From Conus ventricosus (lineage: Eukaryota; Mollusca; Gastropoda; Neogastropoda; Conidae): a stretch of DNA of 64,000 bases. The notes under the pieces are model-generated. The model did not search any database. It had not been told where the DNA came from and saw nothing but the letters and a program-made list of their open reading frames with translations. Location of the stretch: contig CM031628.1 in assembly GCA_018398815.1 (NCBI GenBank), positions 14,986,005 through 15,050,004 on the forward strand, given 5' to 3'. Shown in pieces: positions 46,330 to 56,200 of this stretch. Within the stretch, counting starts at the first letter, position 1. The number at the start of each line of letters is the position of its first letter. The position numbers and the translations under genes are program-made.

Positions 46330-47170
46330 ATTCCGGATACCAGCATGGCCACGGACATTGTTAGGACTGCTACCACCCTAAGCATGCAGCGAGTGAATTT
46401 CAAACAGGTTTGTTGCATTACTACTGGTTGACGAAGCCACTATTGGATATTATTCCGTCAGCATTTCCAAAATTTAAAGCCTAACATCCCATTTTTGGGA
46501 CACTTTACTTGTAAGCCTCTCAAAAATGAATTTATTGGTTTGTGAGCCTATGCGTGTTCCATCAACAAAGAAAGGCTACCTCTCCAATTAGACACACGTT
46601 TGGTGGTTGACTTCCCGTGGAGCATTGACAGTAGCCATTTGCATCAGAATTTTCAAGAGAACAATCGTCGAACTGTCAACCTCCAAAAGGTAAGCCCCTA
46701 ATTCATATCGCATGTAACTTTTTAATAATGTCAAATAATAAAGAAATGTTGTTTGGTTCATGATCTAAATTTGTTATCTCTCAGTGTTTGCTTGAAAAAC
46801 ATAGATCACGTTTTCCATGTGCTGAAGCATACATTCCAAAAATGGGACGCTAGGCACGAGAGGGTAGGGTGGGTTTTTTTTTTTTAATGATTCATGTAGT
46901 TATTGTGTTTATTTCAGGAATTTTACGATACATGAAGTAATAAGCATGCTAGAAGGGCCCAAAAGGCATTTGAAACGCGAGTATATTCATAGGTCCCGCC
47001 AAATGATGATGTGATAAATGAGGCAGTGCGGAAAGAGAACGGCGGAGGAATGCTCGACAACCTGAATCGTCGCCCGCTGAGGGCAAGGGCACAAGCTTGT
47101 GGTGACAAGGGGTGGAGTGCGCCCTACGTTCGCAGATGATGAGGAAGAGGGGGGCTTTTCCACCAACTGT
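46330..47170 (+). other. Exon-like stretches of an unidentified, possibly broken gene
   Basis: Three plus-strand stretches look like exons. The first, near 46330-46408, gives MATDIVRTATTLSMQRVNFK before CAG/GTTTGT. The second (about 46590-46690) gives LDTRLVVDFPWSIDSSHLHQ and NRRTVNLQK before AAG/GTAAGC. The third starts after TTTATTTCAG at 46918. In one frame it gives ARRAQKAFETRVYS, a stop, then VPPNDDVINEAVRKENGGGM, and ends in FADDEEEGGFSTN before GTAAGT. Frames do not join cleanly and stops are present. It may be a gene remnant or a gene with assembly errors. Not identified. Confidence 0.25.
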
Positions 47171-47915
47171 AAGTATTACTGGAAAACAAATCAGTTACAA
47201 AACAATGAATGGTTCCAACTGACTGGTTTATGAGATGGTCCTTCCGCAAGGGGGCGTTGTCAGAGTATGGTGGTAGTTCATAAGGGCTTCATTTGGGATC
47301 CTGGTGGGTGAGAGTCCAGATACTGAACTGAAAGATTGATTGCCGTGATTTCCAGTGAAGAAAACCCATAGAGGATTAGCATGTGTGGCGCATACATGTA
47401 CATATGGACATGTAATGTTTTCATTGCTCATATGTGTCATCTTCAGATTTGATTTGATTTTTTTTTATGTCTATGTTGTTGTGCACGGGGTACCTGGAAA
47501 GGCTAACACTGAGGGCCTTGTACTTCAAGTGTGGCTAAAACCCCTTTCGGATGCGCAGCCAAGAGGCAGGGTCGTCAGCAAAGAGGAAAGGGGTGTCTTC
47601 AAAAACCGAAGCACTTTCAGAGAAAAAGATAAATTATATACCGAACAGCAAAGAAACGCGAATTTGTTTGGTTTCGTTTCATGGGTATTTTTCCGTTTAG
47701 TTATTTTTTGCACTGAGTATAAGACGACTAATGGCTGAGGAAGACCATGGGAATTTTCTGGTTGTTAGCGCTCTTGCTTCCAGCGTGAGGCTTGTGTTTC
47801 GGGACCGCGCTTTTCGTGCGGCTGTGGCTGTACGTGCAAGCGCTGCAGCAAAATCTGAATGTCAGTAGTGTTCACTAGTGGACAGGGGCTAAAAATGACA
47901 CGATTGATCGGGTTT
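47171..47915. other. Unassigned DNA
   Basis: No gene recognised. A 127-codon plus ORF (47355-47738) and its minus counterpart have no recognised motif. Confidence 0.4.
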
Positions 47916-47923
47916 TTAGCAAT

Positions 47924-49007
47924 CGGTTTTTGGACGCCAACACAATGCCAAGACTGACACCTGCAAAAACGCGAGAGGGTGTTGGACGTTTGGAGGCCGG
48001 AGACATTCCCGAGGCTTTTGGGCTATGACCTTCAACTGTCACATCGCCACTGTTTACCGCCTGCAGCACCGATTCCTGGCACGGGCCCCACTGCTGATAG
48101 ACAACAGGAGCGGCAGACCCCTCGTGACCACTCCAAGGCAAGATCGCTACATCTGCCCCCACCCGTCCAGGGACCGCTTCAGGACAGCCGCGGAAACAGC
48201 CCGGAAAGTCATTGGGGCCACCAGGCACCCATCAGTGCCGACACAGTCCGGCGCCGACTGGCCAACAGAGGGCTACGGAACCATCGGCCAGCCCGGGGCC
48301 CCATGCTTACTGTGCGCCACAGACAGGGGCGCCTTCAGTGGGCACAGAACCACGTCAATGGACTAACGCACAGTGGCTGCGTGTGTTGTTCAGTGATGAG
48401 AGCCGCTTCTGTGTTGACCACCTGGATGGGCGTGCGCGGAGTGTGGAGGAGACATGGGGGAACGGTATGCAGACTGCTGGGTCCAAGAGCACAAACACAT
48501 GGGGCGGACCTAGCACGATCCTGTGGGGCGCCATGGACGTAACCAGGTGCCTAGGGCCCTGTCTTTTTTTCAAGGCCTGGCCCGGGCCGTGGTGGGGGCA
48601 TCACAGCGCAGCGATACATCGATCAGGTGCTGCGTCCCCATGTGGTGCCCTTTTTCCACGGGCATGCAAACTTCGAATTCCAGCAGGACAATGCCCCTCC
48701 CCACTCTGCCAGGGCAAAACAGGACTTCCTGCAGCAGTCAGGGATCCCTGTCATGGCTGGCCCGCGTTGAGCCGGATATGAACCCCCTTGAACACTTTTG
48801 GGACATGTTGCAAAGGGAGCTGAAAAACGATCCGCCCAAGACCACCACCGCCGCAGAACTGCAGCAGGCCATCCAGCAGGCCTGGGCCAACGTTCCTATG
48901 GCTTCCATCAACCGATTGGTGCGCTCCATGCACCCAGATGCCAGGCTGTTATTGCTTTCCAATGGGGGACATACGCCATATTGATTGTCAAATTCGTCCA
49001 AAAAGCG
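47924..49007 (+). mobile_element. Tc1-like DNA transposon
   Basis: A Tc1-type transposase gene lies between short inverted repeats: CGGTTTTTGGACG at 47924-47936 and CGTCCAAAAAGCG at 48995-49007 (12 of 13 positions pair). The repeats may be the inner part of longer ends. The right side runs into a scaffold gap 33 bp later, so the outer end and the TA target duplication cannot be seen. Confidence 0.75.
47946..48984 (+). pseudogene. Tc1-like transposase
   Basis: Frame pieces in order: a start PRLTPAKTRE near 47950, ATVYRLQHRFLARAP (second helix-turn-helix) near 48050, SGRPLVTTPRQDRYI near 48110, then ISADTVRRRLANRGLRNHRP (48225-48290). The catalytic domain shows VLFSDESRFCVDHLDGR (first Asp, 48390-48430) and WGAMD near 48525. 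QQDNAP-like sequence near 48680 marks the second Asp, and EPDMNPLEHFWDMLQREL near 48775-48825 carries the third acidic residue. The end, LLLSNGGHTPY, is typical of Tc1. The amino-terminal half is frameshifted at least three times. About 345 codons, the usual length. The protein would cut and paste the element. Confidence 0.8.
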
Positions 49008-49040
49008 CTGTCAAAATGAACTTCTGTTTTCACGACATGT

Positions 49041-49140
49041 NNNNNNNNNNNNNNNNNNNNNNNNNNNNNNNNNNNNNNNNNNNNNNNNNNNNNNNNNNNN
49101 NNNNNNNNNNNNNNNNNNNNNNNNNNNNNNNNNNNNNNNN
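49041..49140. other. Scaffold gap of 100 N
   Basis: Exactly 100 N, lying just outside the Tc1-like right end. Confidence 1.
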
Positions 49141-49394
49141 TGTGTTCACCCACCATGTTCTTTTGGAAAACCAATCCCTTGTAGTAAGGGCGGTCAGGTA
49201 GATATCAAGAGAGGGATATGAGTTGGAGGATGATTGAAGCGTTGAAGAATGACTTAATACACAACAATATCGATGCAGGATTGACATTGTCACATTTTAT
49301 CAGGTTCTAGTTTCCTATTGCGGAATGCATTCGTGCGACAGACCGAAAAGAACGGAGGTGTTGTGTTGTCTTTTAGTCTGCAATGAAATATTAT

Positions 49395-49670
49395 TATCAT
49401 TATATTGGGTATTTATATAGCGCCTACCCTCGGTCACAGACTAAGCTCTAAGCGCTTTACAATAAACACACTACCTCAATCACTCACTCAACGGGCTGCC
49501 TACCCAGGTAGAGCTGGCCGAAGAGCAGCCTACTGGCGCTCATTCAGTCGTTTCCCGTACCATTCAAATATCAGTCACTCATTTTCATTTATCTCATTTA
49601 TTCCTCCAGTTTCTCACATAGGATGCATACGATGTTTTATACGTGTCCTCCATTTCCACCGGTACACGAT
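49395..49670 (+). repeat. Dispersed repeat, copy 2
   Basis: Homologous to 24770-25015 in the same orientation. Shared blocks include TATATAGCGCCTA-like start, AAGCTCTAAGCGCTTTACAA, GGGCTGCCTACC, CATTCAGTCGTTTCC and TCACTCATTTTC. Probably a SINE-like or other short interspersed element. Confidence 0.7.
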
Positions 49671-50348
49671 GGCACACGACAACAGCAAGTGACAATTTTT
49701 GTGGCTTGGTAAGAGATACCAGGCGGCTATCTTCATTTTACATCAATTTTGCCCCCCAAAAGTACTACCATTGCTATTACACACTAGAAATACACACACA
49801 TACCATTCAAATCCATACGGATATGCACACAACCGCCCAAATTAGGAAATATCTGTTTTTCAGGCGATTTTCATCCTCTTTCATTCATATATTTTATGCA
49901 TTTATTTTTTTAATTTCTATCTATTTATTCATTTATTTGTTTGTTTGTTTGTTCGTTCATTTTAATGAAAAAAATATCTTTGGTTCAGCCATGGTTATTG
50001 ACCAGGCGTTGATTTCGGCGTGTCACGATTCAGTATCACAGGGTTGATGATACAGAACTCGGAAAGACGAACCAGCATGGTTTAACTGACACAACACTGA
50101 ACATGCAGAGTGTTCAAAGGGTATCGTCATTGAAAATGATTCTTCAGAAGTCAAGATGTTATCTTCATGTAGCGACGTGACTGACAAAATTGAATGTAAT
50201 AGAACGCATGTGAAGTTGCTTGGGCGCAGTTGAATATCCTCCCAATGAGAGATTCAATATTCAAAACGAAAACCTTGGAAGCGTTGGATGAGAATGATTT
50301 GATGTAGCTCCACATCCAAATAGTATTTTTATGATTTCGTTTTTATTA
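49671..50348. other. Unassigned AT-rich DNA
   Basis: No gene recognised. A GTTT repeat lies at 49936-49955. Confidence 0.45.
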
Positions 50349-50526
50349 CGACTACCGGATTTACACAGGTCACTCAGCTAGGAATAGCACTTACTTGGAG
50401 CTTTCGACAGACCTCCGTCTGTCTTCTTCAGCGGTGGTGTGGCTACTGGGTGAACTGGCGTTCAGTGCACACGACCACGGGTCGAACCCTGGTCATGTGA
50501 CTGAACGATGAGTTTGTTGTACACCG
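50349..50526 (-). repeat. PLE-1 terminal repeat (3' copy)
   Basis: Plus-strand sequence starts CGACTACCGGATTTACACAG and ends TTTGTTGTACACCG. The second copy is at 52920-53097 in the same orientation. Confidence 0.95.
50400..50434 (-). ncRNA. Hammerhead ribozyme core, PLE-1 3' repeat
   Basis: Minus strand: CUGAAGA (50431-50425), then a 7-bp stem II GACAGAC/GUCUGUC capped by GGAG, then GAAA (50405-50402). All invariant core bases on this side are present. Stem III and the cleavage site are not obvious: an AGC/GCU pairing with an 11-nt loop and cleavage at CUA is possible, but stem I then pairs poorly. Confidence 0.6.
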
Positions 50527-50684
50527 ATGGCTAGGTGTGTCTGCCCCGGTCCCGGTTGAGTGTGGGGTTGTTGGCGGCAATATGTATGGCCTCCTTCACC
50601 CCACGCTGAAACCATCTATTGTCACGGTCGAGAACGCTGATGTTTTCATAATCGAACTGATGTTGCTGGGCGTGTAGTGGGCTC

Positions 50685-52568
50685 CTACTGGTGATGATTC
50701 CTTTTGTGTTCTATCAAGCGTTTTCGAAGATTTCTCTCAGTTTCCCCGACATGGTTTTCTTCACAGTCACGACAGTCTATTTGGTAGATCACTCCAGACT
50801 TGTCCAGTTTGTCAGTTTTGTCCTTGGGGGTGACCAGCTGGCTGCGGATGGTGTTGATAGGTTTGGGATGTACGCAGACACCAGTTTTGCTGATCTTCCT
50901 GCTCAAGGCTTCAGTCACACTGCGGACATAGGGGATGGTGACATGTCCTTTACGCCTGGTTTGGTCTTGTTTGGTGGCAGGGTGCGGTGTGATCTTCTTG
51001 CTAGCCGGGATGTTCCACGCCCACTTCTCATAGCCTGATATGGTGAGAACCAGTTTGAGGTGTTCCATTAATTTTCCTTGTCTTTGGCATCCAGAGTAGA
51101 GCAGATGGTGTTGGCCCGATGAGTGAGGGTGTGTATGACTCTGAGTTTGTGTTCCAGTGGCTGGTGGCATTCGAACTGTAGGTACTGGTCGGTGTGGGTA
51201 GGTTTGCGGTACACACTGAAGGAGAGGCTGTCCTCTGTCCGTGTAATGAGCGTGTCTAGCATGGCAATCGAGCTGTTCTCCTCCACCTCATGAGTGAAAT
51301 TGATCGCAGGGTGTTGACTATTCAAATGGTTGGTGAAGTCTTCCACCAGCTCCCTCTTGAGGATGGTCATGGTGTCGTCCACGTAGCGGCCCCAATAGCG
51401 TGGAGGAGAATGGTAAGACGCCAGGGCCTTCTCCTCGAAGTCCTCCATGAAGAGGCTGGCTACAATGGGGCTGACTGGAGAGCCCATGGCCGCTCCTGCG
51501 GTCTGCTGGTAGAAGTACCTTGGAACGTGAAGTAAGTGGTGTTGAGACAGCAAGCCAGGAGTTCACAGATGCTGTCCATGGAAAGTGTAGTATGCTGGGG
51601 CAGAGTGTCGTCAACCTGGAGTCTTGCTTTGATGATGTGGATGCTTTCTTCGATGGGGACGCTGGTGAACAATGCGGAAACATCATATGATACCAGGCAC
51701 TCGTCAGGAGAAAGGGTGTAGTCTGCCAGTTTCTGGACCAAGTCTGCACTGTTGATGATGTGGTGTTCTGTTGTGCCAACCAAAGGAGACAGGATGTCTG
51801 CCACAAATCTCGCCGTCTCATACATGAGGGAACCTCTGGAAGCAACTATGGGATGGAGAGGGACGTCTTTCTTGTGCACCTTAGGAAGGCTGTAAAACTT
51901 GGGGACATCAGTGGTTGATGGGTACAGTTTTCTGTAAAAGTCAAGGGACAGTCCGCCCATCTCCTTGAGACGTTTGAGCAGCTCCTTGAGCTTGGTGGCA
52001 TACCTGTTGGTGGGTCTTTCTTGGAGGCTGGTAGGTTTTTCTGTCATCCAACAATTGGCTGGCCTTGTCGTAGTACATGGACTTGGGGACGATGACCGTG
52101 GACCGACCCTTGTCGGCCGGGAGTATCAAAATCGTGTCGTCTTTCCTAAGTCGGGCCAACACACGCTTCTCCTCAACAGGAATGTTGGGTTTCGGCGGTT
52201 GTGCTTGTTTCAGGATGTTGACACATTCCGACCTCAGATGGGACGCATCTTCTGTATGCGGGCCTATCTGTCTGCAGGCGGTTTCGATACTCGTGATGCA
52301 GTCCACGATGGAAGTTTGTCTGGGTCACAGCAAAATTGAGTCCCTTTTCCAGCACTCGCTGTTCAGAGTCAGAAAGGTGACGTTCTGATAAGTTCACAAC
52401 CCATCTCTTCTTCACCATGCGCGTCTCTTCTTCAGTCACAGGTACAATTGGAATGTGATCGTTCTTGTCACGCTTCGATCTCGCCATCAGTTTCTCAAAC
52501 TTGCTTCTCTGGCGCATGCGCACTTTGTTCCATTCCAAGTTTTGAGTTGACTCGAGCCAGTCCTTCAC
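50685..52568 (-). pseudogene. PLE-1 reverse transcriptase with GIY-YIG endonuclease
   Basis: Five open segments in order on the minus strand. 52568-52300: amino end with WVVNLSERHLSDSEQRVLEK, the PLE-typical start. 52300-52050: ILILPADKGRSTVIV. 52047-51530: RT core with FYSLPKVHKK, PLHPIVASRGSLMYETAR and SYDVSALFTSVPIEES. 51553-51068: QQTAGAAMGSPVSPIVASLF, the catalytic YVDDT at about 51370, and RKPTHTDQYL. 51170-50685: VRSVTEALSRKI, RSQLVTPKDKTDKLDKSG and the GIY-YIG domain (GVIYQIDCRDC, HVGETERNLRKRLIEH). The RT makes cDNA and the nuclease nicks the target. About 630 codons, usual for a PLE. Breaks lie near 52300, 52045, 51530 and 51070. Confidence 0.9.
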
Positions 52569-52919
52569 TTCCCCAGTATCTCAGTCGGTACGTTTGCACT
52601 CAACCTGTCCGAACAGAGATGGATATGTTGTTCTAATTCCTCGATCCTCAGATTGATCTGCTTTACGCGCTCGTTCATCAGGGCCCGTTCCGTACGAAAT
52701 AGGATTTTGCTTGCAGCTTTTCCTCTGACCGATGACTTGATTTTTAGGTTGGTCGGTACGACACCGTGATGTTTGCAGTGTAGCGTGAAATGCAGATGGT
52801 TTCGGAATCTCGCTAAGGCTAGGTGCGCTCCTTCCAGTTCACGAAAAATCTTGATGACCGTTCGGTCGAAATCGCGTACGAGACGTTGTGGAAGTTTTAA
52901 CTGCTGAGGGTAGACATAA

Positions 52920-53097
52920 CGACTACCGGATTTACACAGGTCACTCAGCCAGGAATAGCACTTACTTGGAGCTTTCGACAGACCTCCGTCTGTCTTCTTC
53001 AGCGGTGGTGTGGCTACTGGGTGAACTGGCGTTCAGTGCACACAACCATGGGTCGAACCCTGGTCATGTGACTGAACGATGAGGGTGTTGTACACCG
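52920..53097 (-). repeat. PLE-1 terminal repeat (5' copy)
   Basis: Direct repeat of 50349-50526 with few changes (for example CAGCTAGG/CAGCCAGG, CGACCACGG/CAACCATGG). Confidence 0.95.
52971..53005 (-). ncRNA. Hammerhead ribozyme core, PLE-1 5' repeat
   Basis: Same core as the other repeat: CUGAAGA (53002-52996), 7-bp stem II with GGAG loop, GAAA (52976-52973). Two copies in direct orientation are as expected for PLE terminal repeats, where ribozymes could trim the RNA. Confidence 0.6.
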
Positions 53098-53470
53098 TGT
53101 TTTATTAGGTTTTTCTTTTCCCCGTTTGATTTGTTTCCATGTGATGAATTTCCCCTTTTTGATATGAAGACACAATGTTAAAAAACAAAACAGTTGCAAT
53201 AAAGACACCAGACAACGCGCTTGACACAGACGATTATTTTCCATCCAAAATCTCTGCTTTCATAACTTCTTGACAATCTGATACCGAATCAAAATACGTT
53301 GCAAGAAAATCACCTTAGGTCTGATACAGGTAATATTCAAGACACCCTTCGATTATCTTTTATCTACTTTTTAGATTTTCACTCCTTGTGGTGAGTTGCC
53401 ATACACTTTTAATAAAAACACAAAATGCGTTGTTCGAACATACAAATCAAAGTAGTCTACAGTCTAAGTA
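53098..53470. other. Unassigned AT-rich DNA
   Basis: No gene recognised between the PLE and the microsatellite. Confidence 0.5.
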
Positions 53471-53494
53471 GAACTTGCGTTTGCATCGTTCCTT

Positions 53495-53508
53495 TCACAC
53501 ACACACAT

Positions 53509-53578
<70 letters not shown>

Positions 53579-53612
53579 TACACACTCACGCGCACGCGTG
53601 CGCACCCACACA
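53495..53612. repeat. CA and CGCA microsatellite
   Basis: (GCAC)n at 53508-53541 followed by (CA)n to about 53610. Confidence 0.95.
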
Positions 53613-53724
53613 CATACACATTTATCCCACGTGGTTTTTGTCATCTTCATATGTGTCTCCATGCAAGTACAGCCCATGACTATGATATTATGTGTTGCGA
53701 CGTTCTCCTATCAACACCTATTAC

Positions 53725-53964
53725 CTATCCCAGAAACGTGAATGCCGTGGGGGCGCCACAGAAAACTTCGCAAACCGGCCTCCTTAACCCTTCCTGGTTC
53801 TCAGACGCTCTTTGGTAATTGCTAAGTGTGAAGCCAGTCCATTCACTGATGTTGCCCTCCCATCTCTTTGTTTGTCTTCCTTTTCTTCTGCCTCCTTGCA
53901 CTGCTCTTTGTAGAATGGATCTGACAGGTCCTTTTGATCTTGATACATGGCCGTACCATCTCAT
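53725..53964 (-). pseudogene. LINE carboxy-terminal fragment
   Basis: 79 codons: MRWYGHVSRSKGPVRSILQR, GGRRKGRQTKRWEGNISEWT, then a basic tail. The best-preserved part of the RTE-like LINE, open to its stop. Confidence 0.75.
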
Positions 53965-55180
53965 TTTCCTTCTTTCACTGTGGACAACAGGTCTTTGTAT
54001 GGTCCAATGGAGAGCTCTGGATTTCCAAGCTGGTTATGCGGTCTTCAAAGAGATGCTAAGGATCTTGCGCAAGCATCCCATATCTGTCAGACTTCAAGTC
54101 TCACAGTTCATAGAGAAATATGGCAATGACCAGGGAGCGCATCAGTCTGATCTTGGAACTGGTTGTGATGTTTCTGTCATTCCAGATGAGTTTTAGTCTG
54201 GCTCACGCTGCTGTTTTTTGTGTGCAAATCTGGAGAGCACTTTAGGTTTTGATCCCTCCTATGAAACAATTGCCCCGAGGTACTTGTAGTTCCGAACTGT
54301 CTCTAGTCTTTCTCCCTTGACAGCGATGCTAGCGCTGATGCCGTTGGTATAGTTGCTTATACGTTTTGTCTTTTGAGCACTGACCACCACGCCGATTTCA
54401 GCAGAACCTTTTCAAGGCGCTCTGCTAGGTTGCCTAGTTCCTGCTCTTTACCTGCTGGTCAGTCGATGTCATTAGCAACGTCTAGGTTTGTTACTATCCT
54501 TCCATCAATTCTTTCTAAGCCTTGATGCCTCTCCAGTGCGTCAGTCATAACTCTCTGTAGGTAAATATTGAAAAGAGTGGATGAGAGTCAACGACCTTGC
54601 CTCACTCCAATAGTTGTCTTGAACCAATAGGAAAGACTGCGCTGGTGACCTTATCGTAGAGGCATTCTATGATCCTGATCAGGTTGGCATTAATGTTGTA
54701 CAGTCTTATGGTCACCCTTAAGGCTGCATGCTACACCCTGTCAAAGCCTTTTTTAATCCACAAAATTTTGGTACAGTTCCTACTGATGCTGATCATATCT
54801 CTCACACATAATTATCAAGTTAAAAATCTGCTCAGTGGTACTGTGACTTGCTCTAAACCCTGCCTGTTCTTCAGCAATGATCTTCTCTACTTGCGGCTTC
54901 AGTCTATTCAAAAAGATCTTCAGCATCACTTTGCCCGAATGACTGATCAGACTGATAGATCGTTAATTTCACCAAAGTTGTAAATTCCCTTTCATGGGGA
55001 GAGTGATGAGTAGGGAATGGGTTCATAAGGTTGGCCACATAGCAGTTTGCCAAATCTTGTTACAAACGACTGTGAGGGCACTGATCATTACATCTTCCTG
55101 CACTAAATCTGCTGGTATGTTCTCCACCTTCTGCTGATTTTCCCAGTTTCAAGGACATAGCTGCTGCCTTTACTTCTCCA
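53725..55180 (-). mobile_element. Decayed RTE-like LINE
   Basis: Minus-strand blocks in order: IIAEEQAGFRASHSTTEQIF near 54880, FKTTIGVRQGR near 54620, TDALERHQGLERIDGRIVTN near 54530, then a carboxy segment (53964-53725) with RWYGHVSRSKGPVRSILQRA and QGGRRKGRQTKRWEGNISEW. This tail (RWYGHV, GGRRRGRQxKRWEDNI) is common in an RTE-like LINE group of molluscs and cnidarians. Stops and frameshifts are frequent. The FADD box is read as VANDID. The 5' endonuclease part was not found. Confidence 0.75.
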
Positions 55181-55321
55181 CGTGGTATGGGGAAGTTGTC
55201 ACTATCTGTTACTAAGGGGGAGGGGGGGGGGGGGGCATTCAGAACCTGTGGGTGTCCTGTTGTAGTGAAGATGTATAATTCAGAACAGAGTTCTGTTCAA
55301 CAGTTGAGAATGAAACTTAAA

Positions 55322-55440
55322 TATAAATGTTGGCGAACCGCCAAGAGAAACGTGGACAAACGAGTCACAAGACAAAACACAACGCATTTCGACCTCTCAG
55401 GTCTCTTCAGGCAAGACACAAACAAATAATAAAACGAAAA
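55322..55440 (-). repeat. Solo PLE-type terminal repeat (same family as the 58-kb foldback)
   Basis: Matches the arms of the foldback element at 58184-58453: AAATGTTGGCGAACCGCC, GGACAAACGAGTCACAAGAC, AAAACACAACGCATTTCGAC and AATAAAACGAAAAT. About 85-90 percent identity by eye. The partner arm and any coding sequence are absent. Confidence 0.8.
55384..55413 (-). ncRNA. Hammerhead ribozyme core in the solo repeat
   Basis: Minus strand: CUGAAGA (55410-55404), stem II GACC-UGAGA-GGUC, GAAA (55390-55387), then UGCGUU-GUG. Stem III would be two base pairs (one a G-U), and stem I has only weak pairing (UGC with GUG), so it is probably weaker than the 58-kb copies. Confidence 0.55.
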
Positions 55441-55880
55441 TGAACGAATTTGGTACTCAACTTCGATCTCTTCACTCTTCAGCGCAAGGTTGGCAGGCGT
55501 TCAACTTTAGTCTTAAAATTTCAATGTGAATAAAAGTCCTGTATTCAAATCGTACATCCTGTGTACAAGTGAATGAACAGTACTCAAGCTGGTTTAAACG
55601 TTGAAAAGGGAGTTAGGCAGGTGACCCATGTTCATCCTACGTGTACTTTTTAAAAACTTTTTTCCCGCAATTATACATACATGCGCAACTATGAACATAA
55701 ACAACACAGATTAATATGCATAAATCCATCCACACAGCATAGATATGATTATGTGTCTATATACACCAGCAAATATACAATTCATTATATATCAGCACAT
55801 TTTTCTTTGAGTGTCTTATAAACTTTCATGGTTTCAAGTTTAGTAAGAATTATACAGAAACAACAACGAAAAAAACAAAA
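55441..55880. other. Unassigned DNA
   Basis: Nothing recognised. Confidence 0.5.
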
Positions 55881-55883
55881 CAC

Positions 55884-55884
55884 A

Positions 55885-55959
<75 letters not shown>

Positions 55960-56115
55960 ACGCACAAGAATCAAACCAACAAACACACAATCAAGCATAT
56001 ACTTCGCAAAAAGGTAGTGATGAAGTCAATTATCTGGTGAAAACAAAGTTAAATAATCAGAATTGAAAAATACAAAGACATCAAAAACAAACAACACACA
56101 CACACACACACACAC

Positions 56116-56160
<45 letters not shown>

Positions 56161-56200
56161 GACTGTGTGTGGGGGGGGGGGGGGGAGGGGGGTTCGGGGG
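55884..56200. repeat. CA microsatellites and G tracts
   Basis: (CA)n at 55888-55960 and 56094-56158, G-rich at 56168-56216. Confidence 0.95.

Larger units (their letters stand above)
50349..53097 (-). mobile_element. Penelope-like element (PLE-1), near full length
   Basis: The 2.75-kb element is bounded by direct repeats of 178 bp (50349-50526 and 52920-53097) that differ at only a few positions. Each carries a hammerhead core. Between them, on the minus strand, are an RT and a GIY-YIG endonuclease in PLE order. The flanks GTTTTTATTA (left) and GTTTTATTA (right) look like a target-site duplication with one T changed. The near identity of the repeats suggests recent insertion. Four frame changes in the coding part may be decay or sequencing error. 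Confidence 0.9.

Noticed and set aside
47979..48542. The 187-codon ORF as a separate gene
   Set aside because: It covers Tc1 transposase in a mixed frame. The motifs fall in three frames, so it is one broken transposase and not a new protein.
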